DNA from: JASGDN01 sp049840815
GTDB taxonomy: Bacteria > Chloroflexota > Chloroflexia > Thermomicrobiales > UBA6265
Direction of reading: 5' to 3'
Length of the DNA: 64,000 bases
NCBI GenBank assembly: GCA_049840815.1
Contig: JASGJI010000005.1
Coordinates: forward strand, 124,001-188,000
The position numbers were made by a program, and so were the translations under genes. Positions 44,606-54,571 of the stretch are shown here, one piece after another. The notes below the pieces were generated by a model. It was given only the letters and a program-made list of their open reading frames with translations. It was not told where the DNA came from and did not search any database. Position 1 is the stretch's first letter. Each line of letters opens with the position of its first letter.

Positions 44606-47110
44606 TCAAAGCATGCTCTGCGGATCGACATCCACCATCCAGCCCGGCCGCGACGGGAGGTCCGGCAACAAGGCATCGAGGTCGATCGCCCGCAGGATCA
44701 CCTGCCACTGATAGAGCCCGCGCACCCGCGCCGCGAAGGCCGGCGTTGGCCCGATCAGGTCCGCCTCCGTCCCGGATCGGCGAATCAGCTTCGCGAGATC
44801 CCGCGCCAGCATCTCCGCCTCCATCGCCGCCTGGTACTCCTTCTCGTGGCGATACACGAAGCGCACCAGCCGCACGAACGGCGGATAGAAATGCTTCTCC
44901 CGGAAGTCGATCTCCTCGTCGAAGAACGCCTGGAAGTCGTGTTTCGCCGCCGTCTGGATCGCGTAGTGCTCCGGCGTGTAGGTTTGCACCACCACCCGAC
45001 TGCCGGATTGACGCCGCCCCGCCCTGCCCGCCACCTGCGTCAGGAGCTGGAACGTCCGCTCGGCGCTCCGGAAGTCCGGCAGGTGCAGCATCGTGTCCGC
45101 CTGGATCACGCCGATGGCCGTCACCAGCGGCAGATCGAAGCCCTTCGCCACCATCTGCGTGCCGACCACGACATCGACCTCTCCCCGTTCGACGCGCTCC
45201 AGCATCGCCTCGTAGCCGCCCTGTCGCCGTACCGAATCCTGATCCCAACGCAACACGCGCGCCTGCGGGAAGAGCCGCCGCGTCTCGTCCTCCACCCGCT
45301 GGGTGCCCGCCCCGAAGTAGTCGAGCCGCCCGCCGCACTCCGGACACGATCCCGGAGGATGGTCGCGGTAGTCGCAGCGATGGCAGACCATCTGCTGCCG
45401 GTCCTGATGGAACACCAGCGGGATGTCGCAGTCCGGGCAGGAGATGCGATGCCCGCAATCACGACAGAGCACCACGGTGGACGTTCCCCGCCGGTTCAGC
45501 AGCAGGATAGCCTGCTCGCCCCGATCGAGCGTTCCGCCCACTTCCTCCTGCAACCGGCGCGAAAGCAGGCTGACATTCCCCTGCTGCAACTCGGCCCGCA
45601 GGTCGACGATCTCCACCTCCGGAAGTTCCAGCGTGAACTCGCCCCGCTCGGTCCGCCCCAGCGGCGAAACCCGATCGGCGAGCGTCTCCCGCCGATACTC
45701 GCCCGCGTCCGCCCGCCAGGCCGACTCCACGCTGGGCGTCGCGCTCCCGAGAATCGGGACGGCTCCCTGCTGCGCCGCGAGGTGAAGGGCGACAGACCGC
45801 GCGTGATACCGCGGATCGCTGTCCTGCTTGTAGGTGGACTCGTGTTCCTCATCCAGCACGATCAGGCCGAGATCGTGAACCGGCGCGAAGAGGGCCGAGC
45901 GTGGCCCGACCACCACACGCAACTCCCCCGCCTCGACCGCCTGCCATGTTTCCAGCCGGGCGCTCTCCTGCATCTGCGAGTGCATGACCGCGACCTGCCC
46001 CGGAAAGCGGTCGATGAAGCGCCGGACGACCTGCGTCGCGAGGCCAATCTCCGGCACCAGCACAATCGCGGACCGTCCGTGACGGAGGCACCAGGCAACG
46101 CCGCGAAGGTAGATCTCCGTCTTGCCACTGCCCGTGACGCCGAACAGGAGGTTCGGGGTGGGATCACGTCGCTCCAGCGCGCGTTCCAGTCGCGACCAGA
46201 CCGCCGCCTGTTGCGGGGTCAGCGGCGGCGCCAGCACCGGACGCGGCTTCGGCGCGCGATCGGGCGGCAGCAGCACCTCCTCGATCAACCCCTTCGCCTC
46301 CAGCGCCCGAATGACGGAAGCCGGCACCTCGATCCGGTCCCGCAGTTCGGAGAGCGGGATCAGGTCGTCTTCTCCCTCCTTCCGGAAGCGGCGGAGATGG
46401 GCCAGTTCCTCCATCACCTCCTGCTGCCTGGGCGCGCCCCGGACCGTCCGCAGGTCGTCGTCCAGCACGCGGATGAAGCGCAGCATCCGGGCGGTGTGCT
46501 GGAGCTGATCGACACGGATCTCGATTCGGATCATTCCCAGCTCGGCCAGCTTCGGGATCACGGCGGTAAGCGCCTGATTCAGCTCCCGCCGCGCCGCCTC
46601 GACCGTGATCTCGCCCCGCTCCTGAACGAGCGTCAGGAGCTTGCGTTGCATCGACGTCAGCCGCGCGTCGAGCTCGGATTCGTCCATGCCAGTAGGCAGC
46701 AGATACTCGGTCTTGCGGTGCGAAATGCCCGGCGGCAGGAAGAGCGATGCCGCCGCGAAAACGGGACAGGCCGTCTCCTCGGCGATCCAGAGCGCCATGT
46801 CCAGCCGGTCCGGCGAGAGGATGTGCGGGGGGATGACGGGCGCGTGAAGGTCCTTCACAGCGAAGGTCGGCGTCTCGGCGACCGGACCGGTCACGATCCC
46901 GAGTTCGACCCGATTACGGATCGACGTCCAGACGAGCTGGCCGGGCACGACCTCGTCCCAGTCGTCCGGCACGGCGTACGTAAAGACACCGCGCCCACTG
47001 CCACTTCCGGCGGCGACGTTCACGGCGACCTCGATCAGCCGGGAGCGGAACGATGTCGTCTCGGGCGAAAGCTCGTTGTGTGGCGTTGGGCCAGAACCGA
47101 TGTTCTCCAT
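44606..47110 (-). CDS. priA: Primosomal protein N' (replication restart helicase PriA)
   Basis: 834 residues. The N-terminal 3'-DNA-binding domain is followed by a winged-helix-like part, then helicase motifs: Walker A GVTGSGKTE at about 323, DEEHE at about 419, ILGSATPSVES. Eight zinc-binding cysteines lie in CRDCGHRISCPDC and CHRCDYRDHPPGSCPEC. GTQMVAKGFDLP and QVAGRAGRR follow. PriA reloads the replisome at collapsed forks. ATG at 47110 gives about 25 extra residues before the usual start. Confidence 0.96.
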   Translation of the reverse strand: MENIGSGPTPHNELSPETTSFRSRLIEVAVNVAAGSGSGRGVFTYAVPDDWDEVVPGQLVWTSIRNRVELGIVTGPVAETPTFAVKDLHAPVIPPHILSPDRLDMALWIAEETACPVFAAASLFLPPGISHRKTEYLLPTGMDESELDARLTSMQRKLLTLVQERGEITVEAARRELNQALTAVIPKLAELGMIRIEIRVDQLQHTARMLRFIRVLDDDLRTVRGAPRQQEVMEELAHLRRFRKEGEDDLIPLSELRDRIEVPASVIRALEAKGLIEEVLLPPDRAPKPRPVLAPPLTPQQAAVWSRLERALERRDPTPNLLFGVTGSGKTEIYLRGVAWCLRHGRSAIVLVPEIGLATQVVRRFIDRFPGQVAVMHSQMQESARLETWQAVEAGELRVVVGPRSALFAPVHDLGLIVLDEEHESTYKQDSDPRYHARSVALHLAAQQGAVPILGSATPSVESAWRADAGEYRRETLADRVSPLGRTERGEFTLELPEVEIVDLRAELQQGNVSLLSRRLQEEVGGTLDRGEQAILLLNRRGTSTVVLCRDCGHRISCPDCDIPLVFHQDRQQMVCHRCDYRDHPPGSCPECGGRLDYFGAGTQRVEDETRRLFPQARVLRWDQDSVRRQGGYEAMLERVERGEVDVVVGTQMVAKGFDLPLVTAIGVIQADTMLHLPDFRSAERTFQLLTQVAGRAGRRQSGSRVVVQTYTPEHYAIQTAAKHDFQAFFDEEIDFREKHFYPPFVRLVRFVYRHEKEYQAAMEAEMLARDLAKLIRRSGTEADLIGPTPAFAARVRGLYQWQVILRAIDLDALLPDLPSRPGWMVDVDPQSML

Positions 47111-47122
47111 GCCACCAGTCTA

Positions 47123-47395
47123 CAGGAGTGAGGACCGAGAAGTGAGCAGTGAGGGCAGGGCAATCGCATGCTCAGCGTTCGTCTCGGCGAGACGCTCTCA
47201 CCGGGGGCATCGGCGCGACACATTGGTCGCGCCGTACGAACAAGACGCGCCATGCAGGCCGGTCGTTCGTACGGCGGCACCAATGTGTGCCGCCGGGGAT
47301 CGCCTGCCACGCGGTCCGCAGCGCGAACGAACGTTCCAGAGCGACCGTTCACGCAGACTATCATTCGGTCCTCACTCCTCTCACCGCTCCCCTCG
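47123..47395. repeat. Family B inverted-repeat element, copy B4
   Basis: A GA-rich arm (47123-47155, AGGAGTGAGGACCGAGAAGT) begins 12 bases upstream of the priA start; the CT-rich arm (47369-47395) ends two bases before the ppc stop. The arms match less well than in B1. The spacer holds smaller palindromes (GCGCGAC-ACATTG-GTCGCGC near 47211 and GCGGCAC-CAATGT-GTGCCGC near 47274). Confidence 0.65.
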
Positions 47396-47397
47396 CG

Positions 47398-50157
47398 TCA
47401 TCCGGTGTTCTTCAGGCCACCGGCAATGCCATTCACCGCGAGGTGAAGCGTCTCCACGATCTCGTCGTTCTCCGGGTCCACGCGCAGGCGCTTCAGCAGC
47501 TCCACCTGGATGAACGAGAGCGGATCGACGTAGGGATTCCGGCGGTCGATCGAGCGCTGCAAGACCGGCTCCCGGTCGAGCAGCCGCTCCTGCTTCGTCA
47601 CCTTCAGGATCATCCGCTCGGTCAACTCGTACTCGGTCTTGAGTTGCGACCAGATGCGATGCCGGATCTCGTCGTCCGCGACCAGCCGCACATACAGCTC
47701 CGCGATGTCGAGGTCCGCCTTCGCCAGCGCGAGTTCCGCGTTGGAGAGCGTCGCCCGGAAGAAGATCCAGCCCTGCTCCATCTGCTGTAGCAGGTCGAGG
47801 CCGAACTGCTCCTCGCCGTAGACCAGCGCCGAGCCGAGGCCATACCATCCCGGCAGGATGATCCGCGCCTGCGTCCACGAGAAAACCCACGGAATCGCGC
47901 GGAGGTCCTGAATGCGGTTGGACGCCGTCCGCTTCGCCGGTCGCGACCCGAGTTGCAGGCGGGAGATCGCGTTGATCGGGGTCGCCTCGTAGAAGAAGGT
48001 CACGAAGTCCGGGTCGCCGTAGACCAGCCCGCGATAGACCTCCGCCGAGCGGTCGGCCATCGCCTGCACCGCCGCCGAGGAACGCGCCCGTTCCTCCGGG
48101 TCCCATTTCGCCGCCGCATCGGTCGAGCGGACGAGAATCGCCTCCATCGCGAGTTCGAGTTCGCGATGCGCGACCGGCGTCGTGGCGTAGCGGGCAGAGA
48201 TGACCTCGCCCTGCTCCGTGATCTTGATCCGCCCCTTCACCGTGTCCGGCGGTAGCGAGAGGATTGCGATATTGGTCGGGCCACCGCCACGCCCGATCGA
48301 CCCACCGCGCCCGTGGAAGAAGATGAACGGCACGCCCTGCGCATCCAGCGAAGCCGCCAGCGTCGCCTGCGCCTGCTGGAGCTCCCACGAGGACGCCAGG
48401 TACCCGACGTCCTTGTTCGAGTCGGAGTAGCCGATCATGATCTCCTGCACGCCGCCGGAATCCTCCAGCGCGCGCCGGTAGACGGGCATCCCCAGCAGGG
48501 TCGTCATCGTCTCCTGCGAGCTGCGGAGGGTCGCCCCCTCCTCGAAGAGCGGGGCGATCCGCAGGCGGGCATCCGCCCCGCCTGGACTCGCCAGCTTCGA
48601 CTCCTTCATCAGGAGCAGCACTTCCAGCGAATCCGAGGGCGTCTCCGCACCGGAGATGATATAGGTCTGGATGGCATCCGGGAACTCGTAGTTCAGCAGC
48701 CAGCGCACGGTCCGGAAGGTCTGGATCACCTCCCGCGCGGCGTCCGGCAGCACATCGAGGTCGAGTGGCACCAGCGGGCGGGGGTTCTCGATCTCGCGCA
48801 GCAGGATCGCCACCCGCGCGGCCTCATCCAGCGATTCATAGTCCGCCTCGACGCCGGAGGCAGCCAGTGCCGCATGCACGGCCATGGCGTGACGCTTGGA
48901 ATGCTCACGGATGTCCAGCGTGGCGAACTCGAAGCCGAAGACCTGCACCATCCGGATCACATCGGTGAGGTCGCCACCGATGATCATGTCGGCATTCTGC
49001 GCGTGCAGCGAGGCCCGCACCAGATCCAGATCCTCCAGCAGTTCAGACGCGCGCGCATAGGCGTGCTCGCCACCATCGCGGGTGGCGCGAAGGCGTTCGC
49101 GGACGAGGATCAGGAATTGACGATACGGCTCGCCGCGGTTCGCGACGGCGAGTTGCTGCGCGAGATCCGGATACATCGCGGCATAGGTCGCGATCGCCGC
49201 GTCCAGCTCCACGACGTGCGGCACCATCAACGTCGACATCGAGAGGCGTCCGGCCAACTCCGTGATCTTGCCATCCAGCAGCCCGATCGCCGCCGCCCGC
49301 ATGATCCGCAACGCCTCGATGGTCACGTCCGGCGTCACGAAGGGGTTGCCATCACGGTCGCCGCCGATCCAGGAACCGAAGGTGAGGAACGGCGGGATCG
49401 TGATGCGATCGCCCGGATAGGCCTCGGCGACCGCCTCCTCCAGATCGCGGTAGATCGCCGGGATGACCGTCGCGAAGGTGGAACCGAAGTAGACGAGCAC
49501 CGCCCGTACCTCATCCAGCACCGTCGGCTTCGTGATCTGCAGTTCGTTCGACGTCCACAGTCCCTCGATGGTGGAGGCCAGCCGCGCCCGCGAGCGCTGG
49601 ACCTCCCACGGGAGCGCCCGCCGCTCGTCGAGGTCACGGATGGTGGCGAAGATGCGAGCCAGCTTGTCGATGATCGTGCGCCGCCGCGCCTCGGTCGGGT
49701 GAGCGGTCAGGACAAGCCGCACCTGCGCGTCGTTCAGCAGCGCCTGCAGCTCCCCGGCGGTGATCCCGCGTTCGGCAAGGACCAGCACGGCCTCCCGGAT
49801 CGAACCTCGGCGCGGCTCGTCCGGCACACGATGCTCGCGCTGCCGCACGCGGCGAATACGCTCGTTGTCCTCGGAGAGGTTGATGAGCTGGAAGTAGTTC
49901 GTGAACGCACGGATCAGGATGCGCAGATCCTCGGTATCCGCCTCATGCACCAGTTGCTGCAACTCCGCGCTGGCGTCGAGTTCGCCCCGCCGGAGGTTCT
50001 TCGCCAACGTCCGCGCCGCCTCCTCCAGCTCGAAGGCATCTCGCCCGGCCATTGCCTGGATCGCCTCGCCGAGGATACCGACAAGGAAGTAGATGTCATC
50101 GGAGAGCGTCCGCCCGGCGGCGCTGCCCGCCGGCTGCCCATGTGTCACGTCCGTCAT
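47398..50157 (-). CDS. ppc: Phosphoenolpyruvate carboxylase
   Basis: 919 residues, normal for the bacterial type. Catalytic blocks: VLTAHPTEARRR (active-site histidine), FGSWIGGDRDGNPFVTP, GYSDSNKDVGYLAS, FFHGRGGSIGRGGGPTN, and the C-terminal LKNTG, in place of the usual NTG end. It fixes bicarbonate onto PEP giving oxaloacetate. ATG 50157 with GAGGA close upstream is chosen; the frame reads on to 50355 without support. Confidence 0.96.
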   Translation of the reverse strand: MTDVTHGQPAGSAAGRTLSDDIYFLVGILGEAIQAMAGRDAFELEEAARTLAKNLRRGELDASAELQQLVHEADTEDLRILIRAFTNYFQLINLSEDNERIRRVRQREHRVPDEPRRGSIREAVLVLAERGITAGELQALLNDAQVRLVLTAHPTEARRRTIIDKLARIFATIRDLDERRALPWEVQRSRARLASTIEGLWTSNELQITKPTVLDEVRAVLVYFGSTFATVIPAIYRDLEEAVAEAYPGDRITIPPFLTFGSWIGGDRDGNPFVTPDVTIEALRIMRAAAIGLLDGKITELAGRLSMSTLMVPHVVELDAAIATYAAMYPDLAQQLAVANRGEPYRQFLILVRERLRATRDGGEHAYARASELLEDLDLVRASLHAQNADMIIGGDLTDVIRMVQVFGFEFATLDIREHSKRHAMAVHAALAASGVEADYESLDEAARVAILLREIENPRPLVPLDLDVLPDAAREVIQTFRTVRWLLNYEFPDAIQTYIISGAETPSDSLEVLLLMKESKLASPGGADARLRIAPLFEEGATLRSSQETMTTLLGMPVYRRALEDSGGVQEIMIGYSDSNKDVGYLASSWELQQAQATLAASLDAQGVPFIFFHGRGGSIGRGGGPTNIAILSLPPDTVKGRIKITEQGEVISARYATTPVAHRELELAMEAILVRSTDAAAKWDPEERARSSAAVQAMADRSAEVYRGLVYGDPDFVTFFYEATPINAISRLQLGSRPAKRTASNRIQDLRAIPWVFSWTQARIILPGWYGLGSALVYGEEQFGLDLLQQMEQGWIFFRATLSNAELALAKADLDIAELYVRLVADDEIRHRIWSQLKTEYELTERMILKVTKQERLLDREPVLQRSIDRRNPYVDPLSFIQVELLKRLRVDPENDEIVETLHLAVNGIAGGLKNTG

Positions 50158-50420
50158 CGTCCTCGCCTGCACTCCCGGCGATCCCGGCATCGCCTTCGAC
50201 ACCCGGTTCGCGCACAATTCCCAAGCGAATCCCGAGACTCGCCACCATTCATGGAACGTACAGTGCCACAAATGTGTCCGACTTGGCACCATCGCCCGCC
50301 TGCCCGCCCAGCGACCCACGCGCGAGTGCCACCAATTCTTGGGCATCACGCCCAAATCCGACCGCCGACACCCATCGCAGGTTCAGAATATGTCAGGCTA
50401 TGCCGTGAAAGGATCTCATC

Positions 50421-50978
50421 ATGCCGGAACCGACTGACCAAGTCTCTCTCCGCCGCGCCACTCCGGATGACGCACCGATGCTGCTCGCGATCCGCGCGCT
50501 CCCCATCACGCGCCGTCACCAGCCAACGGTCCAGCACGACCTCCCAACCATGGAAGGCATCCTTGCCGACGCCGCCGACCGTCCCCTGGCCCCGACCACG
50601 AACGGCAAGTTCATCTGGATCATCGACCACGATGACAGTCCCGCCGGATGGATCTCGCTGGACATCACCTCCCGCGAGCACGCGATCGGGTCCGTCGGTT
50701 ACACGCTGCGACCGGCCTTTCACGGCTTGCGCATCGCGTCCCGCGCCCTCCGCCTCCTGATCGCAATCGCATTCGATCCACGTGGGCTCGCACTGGAACG
50801 GCTGGAAGCAGTCGCTTCGATCCACAATGTCGCCTCCCATCGCGTGCTGGAGGCAGCCGGATTCCAGAGGGAGGGCGTCGCACGCGGTCTCCTCCGCGTC
50901 CAGGGGGTACGCGTCGATCATTACCGGTATGGGCTCCTGCGCACCGACATCCACCTTCCCGAACTCGGGCATTCATGA
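50421..50978 (+). CDS. GNAT family N-acetyltransferase
   Basis: 185 residues, RimJ/RimL-like type: VSLRRATPDDAPMLLAI at the start, SVGYTLRPAFHGLRIASRALRLLI as the acetyl-CoA motif A, and ASIHNVASHRVLEAAGFQREGVARG as motif B. It probably acetylates protein N-termini or a small amine; the substrate is unknown. AAAGGA before the ATG. It precedes the S9 peptidase gene by 54 bases and may be co-transcribed. Confidence 0.88.
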   Translation: MPEPTDQVSLRRATPDDAPMLLAIRALPITRRHQPTVQHDLPTMEGILADAADRPLAPTTNGKFIWIIDHDDSPAGWISLDITSREHAIGSVGYTLRPAFHGLRIASRALRLLIAIAFDPRGLALERLEAVASIHNVASHRVLEAAGFQREGVARGLLRVQGVRVDHYRYGLLRTDIHLPELGHS

Positions 50979-51032
50979 TAGGAATGCGTCATCGTGTCCG
51001 ACCTCAACGATCAGAAAAGGAGACCTCACCCC

Positions 51033-52973
51033 GTGTCCGCTCCCACCGCTGAAACCGCACCCGCCATCCTTGGCTACGACGAGATCGCCGACCGTCTCAT
51101 CCCCGGCGATCCCCAGGTCTCGCCGGATGGCCGCCACGTCGCTTTCACCGTCGCCAAGGCCAACCACACCGGCGATGGCATCGAGCGCGCGATCTGGCTC
51201 TCCCGCGACCGTGGCCCCGCCACCCGGTTCACCGGCGGCAAGGCGACCAATGCCTGCCCGCGCTGGTCGCCGGACAGCAGCCAGCTCCTCTTCATCGCCA
51301 ACCGCGATGACAAGGAGAAGCAGGGCCTCTACCTCCTGCCGCTCAGTGGCGGGGAGGCTCAGCGCCTCGGGGAACTGGAAGGCGATCTCGATGAAGCCAC
51401 CTGGTCGCCGGATGGATCGAAGATCGCCGTGCTGCGCACCGATCCCGATACCGATGCGGAGAAGAAGCGCAAGGACGACAAGGACGATCCCGTCGTCCAC
51501 GAGGAGGATGTGAAGCGTGTCCGCCTCTGGATCGTCGATGCCGCCACCGGTGCCGCCCGCCAGCTCACCTTCGGCGATGTCTCCGTCTGGGAATACGCCT
51601 GGACTCCGGACGGCCAGCACCTCGTCGTCATCACCACGGGCATCCACGTCGTGAACGAGATGTTCCGCAAGCAATCTCTCTGGATCATCCCGGTGGCAGG
51701 TGGCATCCGCACCCACCTCGGCGATTTCCAGGACGGCGTCCGCTCTCCGGTCATTCGCGCGCGGAACGGCGAGCAGGTCGTGGCGGTACTCGCTGGTGAG
51801 CGTGTGGACGACCCCGCCACGGGCGTCTGGACGATCCCGCTTACCGGTGGCCTGAAGACGAACGTCACCAAGGGCTTCCACGGCACCTACTACACGCTGA
51901 TCGCCGACCCGACTGACGCCGCAATGGCCTTCGCCGCCGTCGTGGAGGGCACCCGCCAGCGCCTCTACCGCGTCTCCGTCGAGACCGGTGCCATGACCGC
52001 CATCACCCCCGCGAACGTCGTCGAGCATGGTTCGCTGGCGAGCGGGCCGACCGTCTCGCAGGACGGCAAGACGCTCGCATTCGGCTGGACGGCGATGGAC
52101 GCGCCAATCGAGATCGCCATCGCGGACCTCGGAGCAGATGCGACGTTCGTCACCGAGTTCGGCAAGGCCTTCGCGGGCCGTCTCCAGCCGGCGGAACGCG
52201 TGACGTGGGAAAGCACCGACGGGGTCGAGATCGAGGGACTGCTGGTACGCCCGAAGGATGTCCCGGAGGGGACTTCGGTGCCGCTGATCGTCGAGATCCA
52301 CGGCGGCCCCCAGTGGCAGTGGGAGGACAGCATCATGCTCAGTTGGCACGACTGGGCGCAGATGCTCGCCTCGCGCGGATACGCCGTCCTGCTGCCGAAT
52401 CCGCGTGGCGGCACCGGGCGCGGCTCGGACTTCGAGAAGCTCCTGTTCGGCGATGTCGGCGGCGGTGAGGCGCAGGACGTGATCTCCGGCGTAAAGGCGA
52501 TGGTGGAGCGCGGCATCGCCGACCCGAACCGCCTCGGGATCGGCGGCTGGAGCTGGGGCGGCTACCTGACGGCCTGGTGCATCACGCAGACGGATATCTT
52601 CAAGGCAGCCGTGATGGGCGCCGGCGTGGCGAACCTCATCTCCGACCATGGCGCGGGCGACATCGCCGAAGCGAACATGACGATGTACCCTGGCCACCCG
52701 TGGACGCACTGGGACCTCTACGCGAAGGGCTCGCCGATCCGCTACGCCACGAATGTCGTCACCCCGACCCTGATCGTCCACGGCGAGAACGACATCCGCG
52801 TCCACCCGACGCAGGGGCAGGAATATTACCGGGCGCTCAAGGAAGTCGGCGTGCCGGTGCAGTTCGTGCGCTATCCGCGCGAGGGACACAGCTTCCGCGA
52901 ACGCGCCCATCAGATGGACCTGATGAAGCGAATCGTGGCCTGGTACGAGAAGTACATCCCGACGAAGGAGTGA
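51033..52973 (+). CDS. S9 family (prolyl oligopeptidase/acylaminoacyl-type) peptidase
   Basis: 646 residues. The N-terminal beta-propeller shows repeated SPDG blades (QVSPDGRHVAF, RWSPDSSQLLF, TWSPDGSKIAV, AWTPDGQHLVV). The C-terminal hydrolase has the triad S507 in GGWSWGGY, D587 in HGENDIRV and H619 in REGHSF. It cleaves short peptides, likely in the cytosol. GTG 51033 is preferred because AAAGGAG lies ten bases upstream; GTG 50994 with AGGA is an alternative adding 13 residues. Confidence 0.92.
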   Translation: MSAPTAETAPAILGYDEIADRLIPGDPQVSPDGRHVAFTVAKANHTGDGIERAIWLSRDRGPATRFTGGKATNACPRWSPDSSQLLFIANRDDKEKQGLYLLPLSGGEAQRLGELEGDLDEATWSPDGSKIAVLRTDPDTDAEKKRKDDKDDPVVHEEDVKRVRLWIVDAATGAARQLTFGDVSVWEYAWTPDGQHLVVITTGIHVVNEMFRKQSLWIIPVAGGIRTHLGDFQDGVRSPVIRARNGEQVVAVLAGERVDDPATGVWTIPLTGGLKTNVTKGFHGTYYTLIADPTDAAMAFAAVVEGTRQRLYRVSVETGAMTAITPANVVEHGSLASGPTVSQDGKTLAFGWTAMDAPIEIAIADLGADATFVTEFGKAFAGRLQPAERVTWESTDGVEIEGLLVRPKDVPEGTSVPLIVEIHGGPQWQWEDSIMLSWHDWAQMLASRGYAVLLPNPRGGTGRGSDFEKLLFGDVGGGEAQDVISGVKAMVERGIADPNRLGIGGWSWGGYLTAWCITQTDIFKAAVMGAGVANLISDHGAGDIAEANMTMYPGHPWTHWDLYAKGSPIRYATNVVTPTLIVHGENDIRVHPTQGQEYYRALKEVGVPVQFVRYPREGHSFRERAHQMDLMKRIVAWYEKYIPTKE

Positions 52974-52996
52974 GGACCGAGGAGTGAGAAGTGAGG
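52969..52996 (+). repeat. Family B half-element (B5, GA arm only)
   Basis: GAGTGAGGACCGAGGAGTGA and following GAAGTGAGGG match the arms of B3 and B4; the stop codon TGA of the peptidase gene lies inside the arm. No CT-rich partner is seen before the next gene. Confidence 0.5.
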
Positions 52997-53169
52997 GAGC
53001 TTCGGCCCCACGACTGAGCGGCCAGTGCCCGTAGCGGCGAACCTTGTGTTCGCCATCGAGCGAAGCTCGATCTGGTCGCTGCATTCGGAGCGCTTCCCAG
53101 GGTCCGTCTCGCTTCAGCTGGATTCCGGATCGTCGCGATGGCGTTCGCGGTGAAACAAAGGCGGGTGGC

Positions 53170-53241
53170 TGGGATCGGCTGCCCATGCACGACGTTCTGC
53201 ATGCAATCTGTTCCTTCGATTCCGCTCCGCTCGGGATAACA
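53170..53241. repeat. Family A remnant (A5)
   Basis: The right half of a family A element: GGGATCGGCTGCCCATGCA, loop, TGCATGCAATCTGTTCC, then GCTCCGCTCGGGATAACA. The left end is lost and the terminal TGACA has become TAACA. Confidence 0.55.
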
Positions 53242-53362
53242 AACGGCGTGCCCTTGCGTGGCGCAACGGGGCGGGATCGTCCGACCGCGATGGCACGTCG
53301 GTTCGGCCCATCAAGCAGGAATCCTGCCCAACCGTCTAATATTTCCCTTCGGGAAGCACCGA

Positions 53363-53399
53363 TACAATCGGAGCGCATCGCACGATGCGCTCCGATTGT
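53363..53399 (+). promoter_or_regulatory. -10 box overlapped by a 17-base-arm palindrome
   Basis: TACAAT (53363-53368) is embedded in a perfect inverted repeat with arms 53364-53380 and 53383-53399 and a two-base spacer. The palindrome covers the expected transcription start 26 to 60 bases before the LLM gene. It could be a dimer operator or fold in the RNA leader. Confidence 0.5.
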
Positions 53400-53424
53400 C
53401 ATTCGTGAAAGGGACACGGCACCG

Positions 53425-54381
53425 ATGGTACGGCTCAACGCAGGATTGGTGATTCCCCGAGGCCCGCAAGGATCAGCGGGGCAACTCGCGGCCATCCAGC
53501 TCGCCGCTTCGCGCGGTGTGGAGCAGGTCTGGTCCACCGTCGGCGGTCCAGCTCCGGACCCCGTCACCACCCTCGCCGCCGCAGCGGCCACCACCGAACG
53601 CATCCGACTGGGAACATCGGTCGTGCCGATCTATCCCATCCACCCCATCACGCTCGCCGCGCAGGCCCTCGCGCTGGAAGGGCTCGCACCTGGACGCATT
53701 CGGCTCGGGATCGGCACCAGCCACAAGCCCTCGGTGGAGGGCATGTATGGCCTCCAGATGAACCGCCCGCTCGCCTACCTTCGCGAATACCTCACCGTCC
53801 TGCGCGCGCTGCTCTGGCAGGGCGACGTCAACCATACCGGCGAGTTCTTCACCGTGAAGGCCAGCCTCGCACCCGGGGCGACGCTCCCCCGCACGCCCAT
53901 CCTGATCTCGGCGCTACGGGAGAACGCCTTCCGCCTCGCCGGGGAGCTGAGCGATGGCGCGATCACCTGGGTGACGCCAGTCGAATACATCCTGAATACC
54001 GCTATCCCCGCCCTGGAGCGCGGCGCCGAACGCGCCCGTCGCAAGGAGCGTCCTCCCGTGGTGGCGCACATCCCGGTGGCCATTTCCCGCGATCGCGATG
54101 CCGCCCGGAATGCGTTCCGCGCCCAGTTCCCGATCTACAGCAAGCTGCCGTTCTATCAGGCGATGTTCAAGGATGCGGGATATCCGGTCACGGCAAAGCA
54201 GGAAATGACGGACGAGCTGGTGGACGCACTCTGTGTCTCCGGCAATCCCGCAACCGTGACGTACCGGCTCCAGCAGTTGCGGGAGGCCGGGCTGGACGAG
54301 CTGATCGTCTCCCACGTGGTCGTGCAGGACGAGGCGGAGGAACTGGCCCAGCTCTCCGAGATCCTCGCCGACCTGCCGTAG
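53425..54381 (+). CDS. LLM-class (F420-dependent type) oxidoreductase
   Basis: 318 residues of the luciferase-like monooxygenase fold. VWSTVGGPAPDPVTTLAAAAATTERIRLGTSVVPIYPIHPITLAAQALALEGLAPGRIRLGIGTSH is the standard segment, followed by the LREYLTVLRALLWQGDVNHTGEFF block. The type is that of F420-dependent enzymes of actinobacteria and Thermomicrobia; FMN-dependent monooxygenase is the other option. AAAGGGA about 11 bases before ATG 53425. Substrate unknown. Confidence 0.88.
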   Translation: MVRLNAGLVIPRGPQGSAGQLAAIQLAASRGVEQVWSTVGGPAPDPVTTLAAAAATTERIRLGTSVVPIYPIHPITLAAQALALEGLAPGRIRLGIGTSHKPSVEGMYGLQMNRPLAYLREYLTVLRALLWQGDVNHTGEFFTVKASLAPGATLPRTPILISALRENAFRLAGELSDGAITWVTPVEYILNTAIPALERGAERARRKERPPVVAHIPVAISRDRDAARNAFRAQFPIYSKLPFYQAMFKDAGYPVTAKQEMTDELVDALCVSGNPATVTYRLQQLREAGLDELIVSHVVVQDEAEELAQLSEILADLP

Positions 54382-54387
54382 GATTCA

Positions 54388-54449
54388 CCCTCCGTACGAG
54401 ACGCTGTGCGAAGACCGATCGTACGGAGGGCAGCCCCTCGTGGGCTGCC
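54388..54449 (+). terminator. Two hairpins after LLM gene
   Basis: CCCTCCGTACGA (54388-54399) pairs with TCGTACGGAGGG (54419-54430); then GGCAGCCC (54429-54436) pairs with GGGCTGCC (54442-54449) over a five-base loop, followed by GTTCTG. The second stem could end LLM transcription. Confidence 0.5.
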
Positions 54450-54571
54450 GTTCTGCGGTCGTCTGCCACGGAATGCGAGAGCCCGCCCTATGGGCGATCC
54501 CGCCTTCCTTGGCGTTTGCCGTCATCGGCCTCGCGTCACGCCAAGCCGGACGCACCATGCACAAAGCCGAA

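Larger units (their letters stand above)
52974..53424. other. 451-base gap S9 peptidase / LLM oxidoreductase, repeat remnants
   Basis: Contains, in order, the B5 arm, a family C-like hairpin (GTAGCGGCGAACC with GTTCGCC, 53031-53054), a decayed family A half (53170-53241) and the palindrome-promoter before the LLM gene. No coding sequence is supported although the LLM frame remains open back to 53044. Confidence 0.6.

Noticed and set aside
44846..47131. 761-residue plus-strand ORF opposite priA
   Set aside because: Mirror of biased PriA codons; no motif, no ribosome site.
48313..50760. 815-residue plus-strand ORF opposite ppc
   Set aside because: Arg/His-rich shadow of the ppc gene, which has all catalytic blocks.
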